Shown here piece after piece: positions 25,852 to 34,648 of a stretch of DNA of 42,602 nucleotides. The stretch comes from JBKHBT01 sp046542255 (GTDB taxonomy: Bacteria; UBP14; UBA6098; JBKHBT01): contig JBKHBT010000020.1 in the NCBI GenBank assembly GCA_046542255.1, forward strand, positions 1 to 42,602, in the 5' to 3' direction. The notes beneath the pieces were generated by a model, which saw only the letters and a program-made list of their open reading frames with translations, did no database searches and was not told where the DNA came from. A program made the translations under genes and the position numbers. Position 1 is the stretch's first letter. Each line of letters begins with the position of its first letter.

Positions 25852-26613
25852 ATGTATAGATATCTAATATTAATATATGCTATTATAATAACATTCGCAC
25901 AGCCGGCTCGATTGCCGGAGAGAACATATGAAGACCCAAGGACAGAGCTTATGACAATATGTTTCGATGGAAACTACTATGCTGGCGATGCAGGCAGGTT
26001 CGGCGGCGGATTGGATATGGCATTTAATCTTCCCGGCGGACTGGTTCTTGGTTTCAATGCTACTGGCGGTTCGATTCTTACCGATCTCGAAAATAATTAT
26101 TACTTCGATGAAAATCATATATTCGATAGCCTCGGCACAACATACATAAGAAGCAGCGATAGCATTATATATCGTGGCAAGCTTTCTGATGGTGAGTTCT
26201 CGCTCTTTTTCGGCTATGAACTCAAGCCACAGTCCAAATTGAATCCCTATTTTACAGCAGGCATCGGATTTTATTTCATTAGCTATGAAGTTGCAAGGCC
26301 GATGCGACAGATTGTCAATCCCAGCCCAGACACATTCTATTATGACTATACATATAATGAAAGGAAAGAATCATCTGATATTTTTGCGATTATGCCGATA
26401 ACTCTTGGCGTAAATTCAAGGGTTTTGGATTGGCTTCAGGCAAGTGCATATATCAGATATCAATTATACTTCGATGATCTTATACTCTATGTAGCAGAAG
26501 ATAATAGCCCAAATGCCTATAAAGCCGATGATATCGAAGAAAATGTCAGTGACATGCGTGGCCATTTCGGATTTGGCATCAAACTTGGTTTTCCGATTAA
26601 GGCAGAATTATGA
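25852..26613 (+). CDS. Putative outer-membrane beta-barrel protein
   Basis: Protein of 253 residues with a signal peptide (MYRYLILIYAIIITFA) and alternating hydrophobic/polar strands typical of small outer-membrane barrels: GGGLDMAFNLPGGLVLGFNATGG, GEFSLFFGYELKP, LNPYFTAGIGFYFISYEVA, WLQASAYIRYQLYF, and the terminal GHFGFGIKLGFPIKAEL. AAAGGAG precedes the ATG, nine bases after the previous stop. It is co-transcribed with the PDZ-repeat protein and the M1 peptidase, so all three likely act at the cell envelope. The family is not recognised. Confidence 0.7.
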   Translation: MYRYLILIYAIIITFAQPARLPERTYEDPRTELMTICFDGNYYAGDAGRFGGGLDMAFNLPGGLVLGFNATGGSILTDLENNYYFDENHIFDSLGTTYIRSSDSIIYRGKLSDGEFSLFFGYELKPQSKLNPYFTAGIGFYFISYEVARPMRQIVNPSPDTFYYDYTYNERKESSDIFAIMPITLGVNSRVLDWLQASAYIRYQLYFDDLILYVAEDNSPNAYKADDIEENVSDMRGHFGFGIKLGFPIKAEL

Positions 26614-26642
26614 TTCTAAACGATAAAAATAAGGCTTTAAGT

Positions 26643-28568
26643 ATGAAAAGAACAATATTATTGATTCTTATTGTATCCATTATTTTTGCTTTGCCCGACT
26701 ATGATTATTTCCATGAATTTATCGAACATCCTTATGAAATAACAGAAGCGATGGTTCCCGAAGCACCCGATATGGGCTATGATGTACTGGAATATGATAT
26801 CGATATCACTCTCGGGATACCCACCGATAGTATTTATGGTGAAGTAGTAATTACAGCAATGATAAAAGCAGAAGGTACCGATTCATTCAGCTTCAATATC
26901 GGCGATGAGCTTGATATCGACTCTTTTTCGATAAATGGCGAAGCTACAGAGCTATTTCGCCGAGATTCAGAAAGAACCGTATGTGATTTGCCAGAAGATA
27001 TCGCTCTGGGGGATACTCTTGCCGTTTCCATAGATTATCATGGCAATCCCACCGCTGGTTATTATGCCGATTCCAGCCGGCATGGCGAAATGGTATATTT
27101 CACACATTGCGAGCCGATCGATTCGCGGCATTGGTATCCTTGCAATGATTGGCCATGGGACAAGGCAAAAATGCAGCTTTCATGCACTGTTCCAATGCCA
27201 TATAAAGTGCTTTCCAATGGCATACTCGAATCTGTTGATACACTCTCTGGCGATAGATGGACATGGAATTGGCGCGAAAGCCATCAGATTGCGACTTATC
27301 TTATCAGCCTTGCTGTATTTCCATATGCTATCATCGAAGGTGAAGCATCGCCAGTACCAACGACATATTGGGTATATCCCGAAGATTCTGCGATGGCTGC
27401 CTATGACTGGGAGAGAACCGGCGAAATGATAGAATTATTCGAAAGCCTTTTCACGCCATATCCTTATGATAAATATGATATGAGCGAAATACCGATAAAT
27501 GGCGCAATGGAACATCAAACGGCAACCAGCATGGGCGAAGTATTAATAGATGGCGAAAGAGGCTGGGAATGGGTTTCCGCGCATGAGCTGGCTCATCACT
27601 GGTTCGGTGACCTTATTACATGCGGAACCTGGAAAGACCTTTGGCTCAATGAAGGATTCGCCACATATTGCGAAGCCCTATGGTATGAACACACTCTCGG
27701 CTATGACGCATATCGAGGCCATGTCAAATATTTCCAGGACAGGTATGTTTTGCATGTTTCAGAAGGCTATGAACCGCGCTCATCATCATATGACCCGGAT
27801 TTCATGTGGGGCGAATCGACATATCGAAAACCAGGCGCGATACTCGATATGCTCCGGCTATATCTCGGCGACAGCCTGTTTTTCGGCGGCGTAAACTACT
27901 ATATCAATAATCATGCTCATTCCACAGCAATCACAGAAGACTTCATTGCTGATTTCGAGGAATATACCGAAATGGAGCTTGGTTGGTTTTTCAATCAATG
28001 GATATATACATCCGGCCACCCTGAGATCTATTATTATTGGAGCTATGAGGAAGATGGCGAAGATGAGTATATAGTAGAAGTCGAATTGCAACAGATGCAG
28101 CCAGAGACACTAACATGGCTACTACCATCATTCCAGATAGGATTTAGGGCCGATGATTCGATTGCTATTTTCGAATACAATATCGAAAACCGCATCGAGG
28201 TTTTGACTGCCAATCTCGGCTTCATTCCAGACAGCATATTACTAGACCCAAATCACCGGATGATTATTCAGGAAACCGATATGCACGGTATTCAGGAAAG
28301 CCAGTTAGCGCAGGCAAGTAGCAGCTTTCGTATAGCACCGAATCCGATAAATTCATCATCTATTATATACATCGATGGATTCGGCAAATCAATAAATATG
28401 GAGCTTTTCGATATTTCTGGCAGAAGGGTCATAGATAAAGTCTTTTCAAATACCGGCCGTATCTATTGGAATCGATTAGATACCCAGGATACAAAACCTG
28501 GTTTATATCTAATTCGACTTTCTGATGAAGAGAAATCGGTCGTGAAGAAGGCTATTTTGATGGATTGA
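26643..28568 (+). CDS. Secreted M1-family metallopeptidase with a type A sorting domain
   Basis: About 641 residues from MKRTILLI; an earlier ATG at 26610 overlaps the previous stop and is possible, but the later one gives a signal peptide like the other exported proteins here. It is a zinc aminopeptidase of the M1 (gluzincin) family. HELAHHWFGD gives the HExxH ligands, the downstream NEGFATYCEAL supplies the third Glu, and the exopeptidase motif is GAMEHQ (a common variant of GAMEN). The last 80 residues form a sorting domain (FRIAPNPINSSS, MELFDISGRRV, PGLYLIRL) for type IX secretion. It probably degrades peptides outside the cell. It is the last gene of the PDZ/barrel operon. Confidence 0.9.
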   Translation: MKRTILLILIVSIIFALPDYDYFHEFIEHPYEITEAMVPEAPDMGYDVLEYDIDITLGIPTDSIYGEVVITAMIKAEGTDSFSFNIGDELDIDSFSINGEATELFRRDSERTVCDLPEDIALGDTLAVSIDYHGNPTAGYYADSSRHGEMVYFTHCEPIDSRHWYPCNDWPWDKAKMQLSCTVPMPYKVLSNGILESVDTLSGDRWTWNWRESHQIATYLISLAVFPYAIIEGEASPVPTTYWVYPEDSAMAAYDWERTGEMIELFESLFTPYPYDKYDMSEIPINGAMEHQTATSMGEVLIDGERGWEWVSAHELAHHWFGDLITCGTWKDLWLNEGFATYCEALWYEHTLGYDAYRGHVKYFQDRYVLHVSEGYEPRSSSYDPDFMWGESTYRKPGAILDMLRLYLGDSLFFGGVNYYINNHAHSTAITEDFIADFEEYTEMELGWFFNQWIYTSGHPEIYYYWSYEEDGEDEYIVEVELQQMQPETLTWLLPSFQIGFRADDSIAIFEYNIENRIEVLTANLGFIPDSILLDPNHRMIIQETDMHGIQESQLAQASSSFRIAPNPINSSSIIYIDGFGKSINMELFDISGRRVIDKVFSNTGRIYWNRLDTQDTKPGLYLIRLSDEEKSVVKKAILMD

Positions 28569-28813
28569 TTTTTCGGTGATTGTTGGTAATTTGCAGCTTA
28601 GATATTGCTATTTCGATGGTAGGTCGTCTATTTGTCATCATATTTCGAGATGCCTTTTGGTCAATGGTGTCTGAGTGAAATGAGACTGTTGAAGTACCGA
28701 AGGCACATCTTCTAAACCTGTGATTTCGACTCCGCTCAATCATCGTTTTGAGTTTGCTATACCTTCTGATGCTGAGCAATGTCGAAGCGACTAAGGCACG
28801 CAGCTCATGAAAG
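28569..28813. other. Convergent intergenic stretch
   Basis: The 245 bp between the M1 peptidase and the glycosyltransferase (convergent) hold no supportable gene or clear terminator. Short words such as GACTCCGCTCAAT and AATGTCGAAGC resemble fragments of a degenerate intergenic repeat; a similar GTCGAAG-containing stretch lies near 39840-39880. Confidence 0.4.
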
Positions 28814-29932
28814 CTATCCGCTACCAGGGCTATTTGTTATAATCGATCTTAGGTAATCTTCTAATTCTTTGATATTATTATCGATAGAGAATTTCTCCCT
28901 GGCATTTTTGATGGCAAAATTTCCAAGCTTTTCGCGCAATTCGGGATTATTCGCAAGAAGTACTATTTTCTCGGCCATTTGTTCAACTTCGAAAGGCGGT
29001 ATCAAATATCCATTTTTTCCATCTTCGACAAGCTCTGGATTGCTGCTTATATCAAATGCTATCGATGGTATGGCATTTGCCGCAGCTTCGGCAAGTACAT
29101 ATCCAAAGCCTTCCCATAGCGAAGTCAAGACAAAGATATCGATAGATGCGAAAAATGGGCGAATATCATCCAAAAAGCCGGCAAAGATTATACAATCAGA
29201 AACGCCCTTTTCTTCGGTATAGCTTTTCAAATATTTCATTCTGCCGCCGTCTCCTGCTATTAATATCTTGAAAGGTAAACCATTGCCTTTTAGTAGTTCG
29301 GCGATATCGATCAGGTATTTCTGACCTTTTTGTTCGACCATCCGCCCGGCATTGCCGATAACTATTTCGTCTTTTTCACTCTCGTATAAAGGAGCGCCCT
29401 GGTAGTTTTCATAGTAATCAAAGTCGATGCCATTATAGATGACTTTTATCCTGTTTTCGGGAAAGATATCTTTATTGTTCTGGATAATTGTTTCTGCGGT
29501 TTTTTGTGAATTTGCTATGATATTGGTTACTATTTTATCGAAAAGGAATCGATTGAAATATCTATCTCTGATAGGTATAGCACTTCCACGGCGGTAAATA
29601 ATTGTACTTATGCCAGCCTTTCGGGCTACCGTTCCGGCAAGCTTCAGGTCGGATGAATCATTGATGATTATAGCATCTGGTTTCTCATCTTTGAATATAT
29701 TCAAAAGCTTCAGCCGAACCATTGGGTTTATGAAACTATTCCGGCCAGCCTTTATTGTTATAGATTTGATTTTATCATTATCCTGCAGTTTCTGGCTAAG
29801 GTAACTTTTCTCATTTGCTATAAAAAGTATATCCCATCCATTATGTGCGAGGGCACTTGCTGTTCCATAATGCCATTTCTCGCCGCCGCCCCAGAATTTG
29901 GTGCAATTGTAGAAACAAACTCGATAGCCCAT
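28814..29932 (-). CDS. Group 1 (GT4-type) glycosyltransferase
   Basis: Protein of 372 residues with the GT-B fold. The N-terminal half has KFWGGGEKWHYGTASALAHNGW. The C-terminal nucleotide-sugar domain has IGNAGRMVEQKGQKYLIDI, LIAGDGG, the EGFGYVLAEAAANAIPSIA motif with the conserved E-x7-E pair, and NGYLIPP. It transfers a sugar from an activated donor in synthesis of a cell-envelope glycan or lipid-linked oligosaccharide. Its ATG overlaps the stop of the GtrA-like gene by one base (TAATG), so the two are coupled and probably serve one polysaccharide pathway. Donor and acceptor are unknown. Confidence 0.88.
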   Translation of the reverse strand: MGYRVCFYNCTKFWGGGEKWHYGTASALAHNGWDILFIANEKSYLSQKLQDNDKIKSITIKAGRNSFINPMVRLKLLNIFKDEKPDAIIINDSSDLKLAGTVARKAGISTIIYRRGSAIPIRDRYFNRFLFDKIVTNIIANSQKTAETIIQNNKDIFPENRIKVIYNGIDFDYYENYQGAPLYESEKDEIVIGNAGRMVEQKGQKYLIDIAELLKGNGLPFKILIAGDGGRMKYLKSYTEEKGVSDCIIFAGFLDDIRPFFASIDIFVLTSLWEGFGYVLAEAAANAIPSIAFDISSNPELVEDGKNGYLIPPFEVEQMAEKIVLLANNPELREKLGNFAIKNAREKFSIDNNIKELEDYLRSIITNSPGSG

Positions 29933-30408
29933 TAGTTTTCCCTTTCTTCGAATTTAGCTTTCTGAGCATTAGATGTAGCAATATCGGGAGTAGGAGTTTT
30001 GACTCCGAAGGTCCAGAAATGATTCAAAAAGAAATTAATCACCATACCAAAGGCGATACCTGCCAGATTTGCGATGAAATAGTGCATTCCCAAATGCGTC
30101 AGAAGAAGCAATATAAGATAGTTAATGCCGCCGGAAACCGATGTTACAAGATGATATTTCAGAAAACGCACCCAGAATGAACCGACTTGATTATCTTTCC
30201 ATGTCCAGAAATTATTCAGCAGGAAATTTGTAATAATCGAAAGTTCGATGGCGATTATTCCGGCAATAGCAGTCCGCACATCGAAGGCCTCCTTGAGAAG
30301 CACCAATAACCCCTGATTAACCACTATTCCGCTTATGCCCACAATAGCAAATTTGCCAAAATACTTCCCAAAATGCAGAAAATTGTCGCTACTTATATAT
30401 TTTTTCAT
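29932..30408 (-). CDS. GtrA-family membrane protein
   Basis: Protein of 158 residues with four hydrophobic segments typical of GtrA: FGKFAIVGISGIVVNQGLLVLL, IIAIELSIITNFLLNNFWTW, the YHLVTSVSGGINYLILLLL segment, and NLAGIAFGMVINFFLNHFWTFG. The NFxLNxxWTx motif occurs twice, as usual. AAGGA before ATG 30408 fits best; ATG 30423 in frame has no site. GtrA proteins take part in polyprenyl-linked sugar handling or flipping for surface polysaccharides. It is coupled to the glycosyltransferase. Confidence 0.85.
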   Translation of the reverse strand: MKKYISSDNFLHFGKYFGKFAIVGISGIVVNQGLLVLLKEAFDVRTAIAGIIAIELSIITNFLLNNFWTWKDNQVGSFWVRFLKYHLVTSVSGGINYLILLLLTHLGMHYFIANLAGIAFGMVINFFLNHFWTFGVKTPTPDIATSNAQKAKFEEREN

Positions 30409-31012
30409 TCTTATGTCCTTCATCAAGTTATAAATAATATACTATTTCTATCGCTGGCAAGGCCAAATGCAAAAATTCGGCTATTATTATTGCCGAATTA
30501 ATAAATATTGTACCAAATCCACTTATAGATTACTATCTAAACTAATTGATAGATGTTATCATTTTCTAAAGAATTGTTGAGAATAAAAGACAAAGGATGT
30601 ACTCATGCAGAGTCAATTAAATTACTTATTAAACCGTTTAAGGTTTTAGATGAAATTATTCATTATGATTTACACATTGTCCATGTGAATCCAATTTGGA
30701 GTTATTTGAAATTAGATAATTAGCATAAAAAGTTTTCGGATAAGCCAGAAACAAGGTATTAAACCTCAAGAACATATTCGGCAATAACTATTCTTATAGG
30801 CTATGTTTTTTCATGATCATAAATACTACTTATAGTAAAATATATAGTAAAAAAACCAACCTGCCCCTTTTGTTGGGGATAAGAACGGCAGGTTGGTATT
30901 CTTAAGGGAGGGGGTTTCTCTCTTTTTCTATATCTATTATAATTAATACAAACTCCAAAGTCAATAGTTTTTCCAAATTATTATATATACTTTGGGCTTA
31001 GAGCAATTATGT
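30409..31012. other. Long intergenic region
   Basis: This 604-bp AT-rich region between gtrA and the large secreted-protein gene contains the strong minus-strand terminator at 30855-30897. The remainder shows short open frames only, with no ribosome sites or recognisable products. A promoter for gtrA must be near 30410-30500 but no clear consensus was found. Confidence 0.5.
30855..30897 (-). terminator. Intrinsic terminator after the 1145-residue secreted protein
   Basis: An 11-bp perfect stem (30855-30865 ACCAACCTGCC; 30887-30897). On the minus strand it is followed by a seven-T run, about 115 bases beyond the stop at 31013. Inside the loop is a second possible pairing (CCCC/GGGG). Confidence 0.85.
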
Positions 31013-34000
31013 TTACTTAATGAGCATCATTTTTTGCATTTTATGTCCATTTGCATGATTAAGCTTGTAGAAATATAGTCCCGAATTGAATTCATTCCCA
31101 TCGAAGATGGCCGAATATTTGCCCGGTTCATATATTCCTTTTGCGACAACCGCAATCTTATTTCCATTGATATCATAGACGGAAAGGTCTATCTCGCCCT
31201 TTTCCGCTATAACAAAATCGATAGTAGTCGCTGGATTAAATGGATTTGGACGGTTCTGCCCGAGTGCGAAATCCAGAGGCATAACGGAAGATTCTTCGAT
31301 TGCCGAAAAATTCGAATGCAAAATCCATGAATACTCAGCATAATTGGCATCACAATGGCCGATGACATCAAATAGTTGCAAACTAATCGAGTATTCCGTC
31401 GAATCCTCCCATGATATTCCCGCCAAAGCAGGATGAAAACAGAATCGGTCGCCATCGAAAGCAATAGAAGGATTTGCAAGATTAAAAGTATCAGCATCGA
31501 TGGCTAATTTGCTATCTTCCAAATAGATATCGCTAATAGAATCTATCGCTGCGAAACATATCTTCATCGTATCATTCGAAACATAGAAATATGGAGGGTA
31601 AATCGTATCTGCTACCGGAGGGTCATAATCGACAGTAAATGACCATTCGATAGGAAGCATTGATGAGGGTGTCCCAATATTATTGCTGACAGAAAGAATC
31701 TCGACATAGACATTCTCACCACTTTGATATTCAGTTGAATGTGTTAGGATGAATCTATCCTCCGTATGTCCATCTTCAACAAGCTCCGGGCTTTCTAATG
31801 TGAATGTATCATCCAAAGCCGGCTCATGCTCTGGCCTATGAACTCTAATAACAACCGATGAATCATCTACATCAAATACAGTATCGTTGACTTCGAAATG
31901 AATTTCAAGTGGATCGCAAGAGACATATGTTTCATTCATAGGCCGCAGAATTTCAACAATCGGACTGGATGAGCTAAGAAAAAATGTCCATGTAGTATCG
32001 ATGAAATTTGCCAGACACGACGTGCCAGACCAATCGGTAGTATCCTCGAAATCATTAGCTCGATCGACCAAATGAGCCGTAACAGAAAGGCTCTCGCCAC
32101 CCATCAGCTCGATACCTGCAATTCCGCAGTCGAAAGTAATCATAGTATCTGTTAGTATTATTGCATCGGAAGTAGTTAAGGGATATTCTGTGTCGTTTAC
32201 TCTAAGATAAGAATCATCTCTTTCAAGGCCGCTGGTGCTATCCTTATAATTGAAAGAAAAAGTGGGACTCGGCTCATCGATAATATTCCCATCCGGTATA
32301 GACGCATCCAAAATAACTGGTGATTTAGTATCATAGACAAAGCTCGTGCTTACCGGGAATAATAGATGATTGCCAATAATGTCGTCAGCATGTACAAGTG
32401 ATATATTATAGTGTCCATCGGCTAATGAATCTGGCACATAGTATAGCATCTCCTCTTCAAAATCATATTCGAAACCACCATCAGCCCAGTCTATCTCATC
32501 GCCATTTATTTCTATAGTTATAGTATTAGTATCGATTCCTGTCGAATCTACCAGAGTAAATGCAAAATATTCATCGATACAGCTCGAAATAGTTCCAGAA
32601 GACGGCCTTGCAACTCCAGCCAAAGGCCCACCGCCTTCGATTACAAAATACCACGACATACTGCCGGAATGGTCCTCGCATAAAGTAACATTATCTCTGT
32701 AGGTTAATTCCATAGCAACAGTGTCGCCTCCTATGAAATCTATTCCTGCTTCTTCTGTGCTAAATACTACTAGAGATTCTTCCGGATAATAATGAAAGGC
32801 AGAATTGGTCATTTCAAAACTCATCCCAAAGATAGACATATCAAATTCAATATGATCCATACCAAAGCCCGGGTCCCACATTTTCCAGGAAATCGCAGGA
32901 CGGGAAGTTCGGATATTCTCGCCATCTTCAGGCCAAATATCCCATATCAGAGGCGCAATTCTATCGATCTGAAAACTCCAGCTTTGTATCTCAGGTAAAG
33001 GGCTTCCGGTAGAATCGACTACACTGGTAACCTCTACCTGGATATTATCGCCATTTTCAAATTCTTCTTCTGGCGAATAAACAATACTTGCTACACCATC
33101 GGAATAGGAATAGGTAACATCTGTTGAGAAAGCGTCCAGTTCCAGAGTCTCTGTCTCATTTATGGTGATATTGAAATGAATAGATGTATCTATTATGCCA
33201 TCTCGATCACGTATCTCAAATTCGATATCCTGCCCTTCGCAGGAGCTAATATCACCATCTTCCGGCTCTATCGGATATGTCCATGGTGGATATCCTTCAC
33301 CAGAAATATAATAGCGAAAACTTAATTCATTCGCTGTCGAATAGTCAGGGTTATCCTGAGCACTAATCGAGATTCGAATTTCTTCACCTTCCAGAAATGG
33401 TACAGGACTAATAAAAGTTATATGATTGCCATCGATTTCAATATGCGGAGAAGAAGCTCTGTAAACATCGGAACCCACACGAAGCAGAAAAGAATCCCAA
33501 TTCAAACCAGACAAAGAATCAACAATGTCAAATTCTATGCTTGGATAGGGGTTTGAATAATGTCCATCTGGCTCTGGAACAATATTACAAACAACAGGCG
33601 AGGACCTATCGATATAAAATTCAGTTCCAACAGGTTCGGCTAAACCACTTCCACGAGAATTCTCGGCTGAAATCACTTGAAAATTAACAGTATCACCATC
33701 CTCCCATGTGGTATAGCCAATCGGCGAAAAAGCCAATAAACTTTCTCCTTCAGAAAATACGAAATTGTAACCACTGCCTATATGAAATGTATCGGCGCCA
33801 TTCAAAACGCCTACTATACTGGAATCAATTATATCGTCCCCTACTTCATCATAGACCTGGAAAAAGATTGTCTGTAATTCATACGAGGAGAACTCTCCAT
33901 CCAAAGGCGCGACCGGATTAACTATAATGTCGAATGTGCTGCAATCAGAATCTGTGGCACAGCCGAATACTCGAGTGGAATCGACAGTAACCATCGTATC

Positions 34001-34450
34001 GATTTCGCCAGTTAATGTGTCCTCGACAGGTTCTACAATAGTAGAAATCATCGAGATATTGAAACATGAAGGCATGCTATCGCATATTGTTTCGATATTC
34101 CAGCCTAAAGACACTGTTTCACCGGAAGGTATATCATAAATTACTGTGTCGGCGGGAGAAAGCAGATTCAGGCATCCGACTTCCTCGAAAGAGACTACCA
34201 GAGTATCTACTGCTGCATCGTAAGAATTTACAAGGTTGAGGCTGATATTGTTTGGCTCCGTTGATAATTCACAACTTAGTTCAACTGAATATTCGCTAAT
34301 ATCCAATGCGCCGAAACTTTCACTTCTAAGCTCGACAAATTCCTGACTGGCTGATTCATTCGCTATGTCCAATCTTTCTATTTCGATTGGATTTGCAAAA
34401 AGCGAAATAATTAGAAATAAACAAACAAGTATTATGTATCTAAGTTTCAT
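31013..34450 (-). CDS. Large secreted Ig-like repeat protein with type A sorting domain
   Basis: Protein of 1145 residues. ATG 34450 with AAAGGAGT upstream gives a clean signal peptide (MKLRYIILVCLFLIISLFA); the reading frame is open further upstream but without a ribosome site. The body is a chain of Ig-like modules of about 90-100 residues in two alternating types. One type begins with P-x(n)-SC (SSCEGQDIEFEIRD, SSCIDEYFAFTLVD, VSCDPLEIHFEVND). The other begins with SPV/APL followed by PEDG and contains a DS-x-SGL or similar motif (DSLSGLNWDSF, DSTSGLERDDSY). The C-terminus has the sorting domain with LGQNRPNPFNP, LSVYDINGNKI and GLYFYKL. It is probably displayed on or released from the cell surface as an adhesin- or scaffold-like protein; no enzymatic domain is seen. 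Confidence 0.85.
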   Translation of the reverse strand: MKLRYIILVCLFLIISLFANPIEIERLDIANESASQEFVELRSESFGALDISEYSVELSCELSTEPNNISLNLVNSYDAAVDTLVVSFEEVGCLNLLSPADTVIYDIPSGETVSLGWNIETICDSMPSCFNISMISTIVEPVEDTLTGEIDTMVTVDSTRVFGCATDSDCSTFDIIVNPVAPLDGEFSSYELQTIFFQVYDEVGDDIIDSSIVGVLNGADTFHIGSGYNFVFSEGESLLAFSPIGYTTWEDGDTVNFQVISAENSRGSGLAEPVGTEFYIDRSSPVVCNIVPEPDGHYSNPYPSIEFDIVDSLSGLNWDSFLLRVGSDVYRASSPHIEIDGNHITFISPVPFLEGEEIRISISAQDNPDYSTANELSFRYYISGEGYPPWTYPIEPEDGDISSCEGQDIEFEIRDRDGIIDTSIHFNITINETETLELDAFSTDVTYSYSDGVASIVYSPEEEFENGDNIQVEVTSVVDSTGSPLPEIQSWSFQIDRIAPLIWDIWPEDGENIRTSRPAISWKMWDPGFGMDHIEFDMSIFGMSFEMTNSAFHYYPEESLVVFSTEEAGIDFIGGDTVAMELTYRDNVTLCEDHSGSMSWYFVIEGGGPLAGVARPSSGTISSCIDEYFAFTLVDSTGIDTNTITIEINGDEIDWADGGFEYDFEEEMLYYVPDSLADGHYNISLVHADDIIGNHLLFPVSTSFVYDTKSPVILDASIPDGNIIDEPSPTFSFNYKDSTSGLERDDSYLRVNDTEYPLTTSDAIILTDTMITFDCGIAGIELMGGESLSVTAHLVDRANDFEDTTDWSGTSCLANFIDTTWTFFLSSSSPIVEILRPMNETYVSCDPLEIHFEVNDTVFDVDDSSVVIRVHRPEHEPALDDTFTLESPELVEDGHTEDRFILTHSTEYQSGENVYVEILSVSNNIGTPSSMLPIEWSFTVDYDPPVADTIYPPYFYVSNDTMKICFAAIDSISDIYLEDSKLAIDADTFNLANPSIAFDGDRFCFHPALAGISWEDSTEYSISLQLFDVIGHCDANYAEYSWILHSNFSAIEESSVMPLDFALGQNRPNPFNPATTIDFVIAEKGEIDLSVYDINGNKIAVVAKGIYEPGKYSAIFDGNEFNSGLYFYKLNHANGHKMQKMMLIK

Positions 34451-34648
34451 TATGACTCCTTTTAAAATAGCACTCATAGCAATATTTTTGCATACTCTGT
34501 TTAAATAATAATACATAAAGAACACAATGTCAATTATTACTAAATCAAAAATATCTAAGTTCAAGTAATTTAACCAATTAAATGATCTAAACAAAAATGC
34601 CGGCCACTGATGGCCGGCATCTATAAATAAGTATATTTGTATTAATGC
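34451..34648. other. Spacer between two minus-strand secreted-protein genes
   Basis: This 198-bp stretch contains the terminator of the upstream 796-residue protein gene (34597-34620) and, by position, the promoter of the downstream one. No additional gene is supported. Confidence 0.5.
34597..34620 (-). terminator. Intrinsic terminator after the 796-residue secreted protein
   Basis: A 10-bp perfect stem (34597-34606 ATGCCGGCCA; 34611-34620) with loop CTGA. On the minus strand it is followed by a T-rich stretch. It lies about 28 bases beyond the stop at 34649. Confidence 0.88.

Noticed and set aside
30600..30790. Short open frame beginning near 30604 (MQSQLNYLLNRLRF)
   Set aside because: Only 14 codons, no ribosome site, no recognisable product; probably chance in AT-rich DNA.
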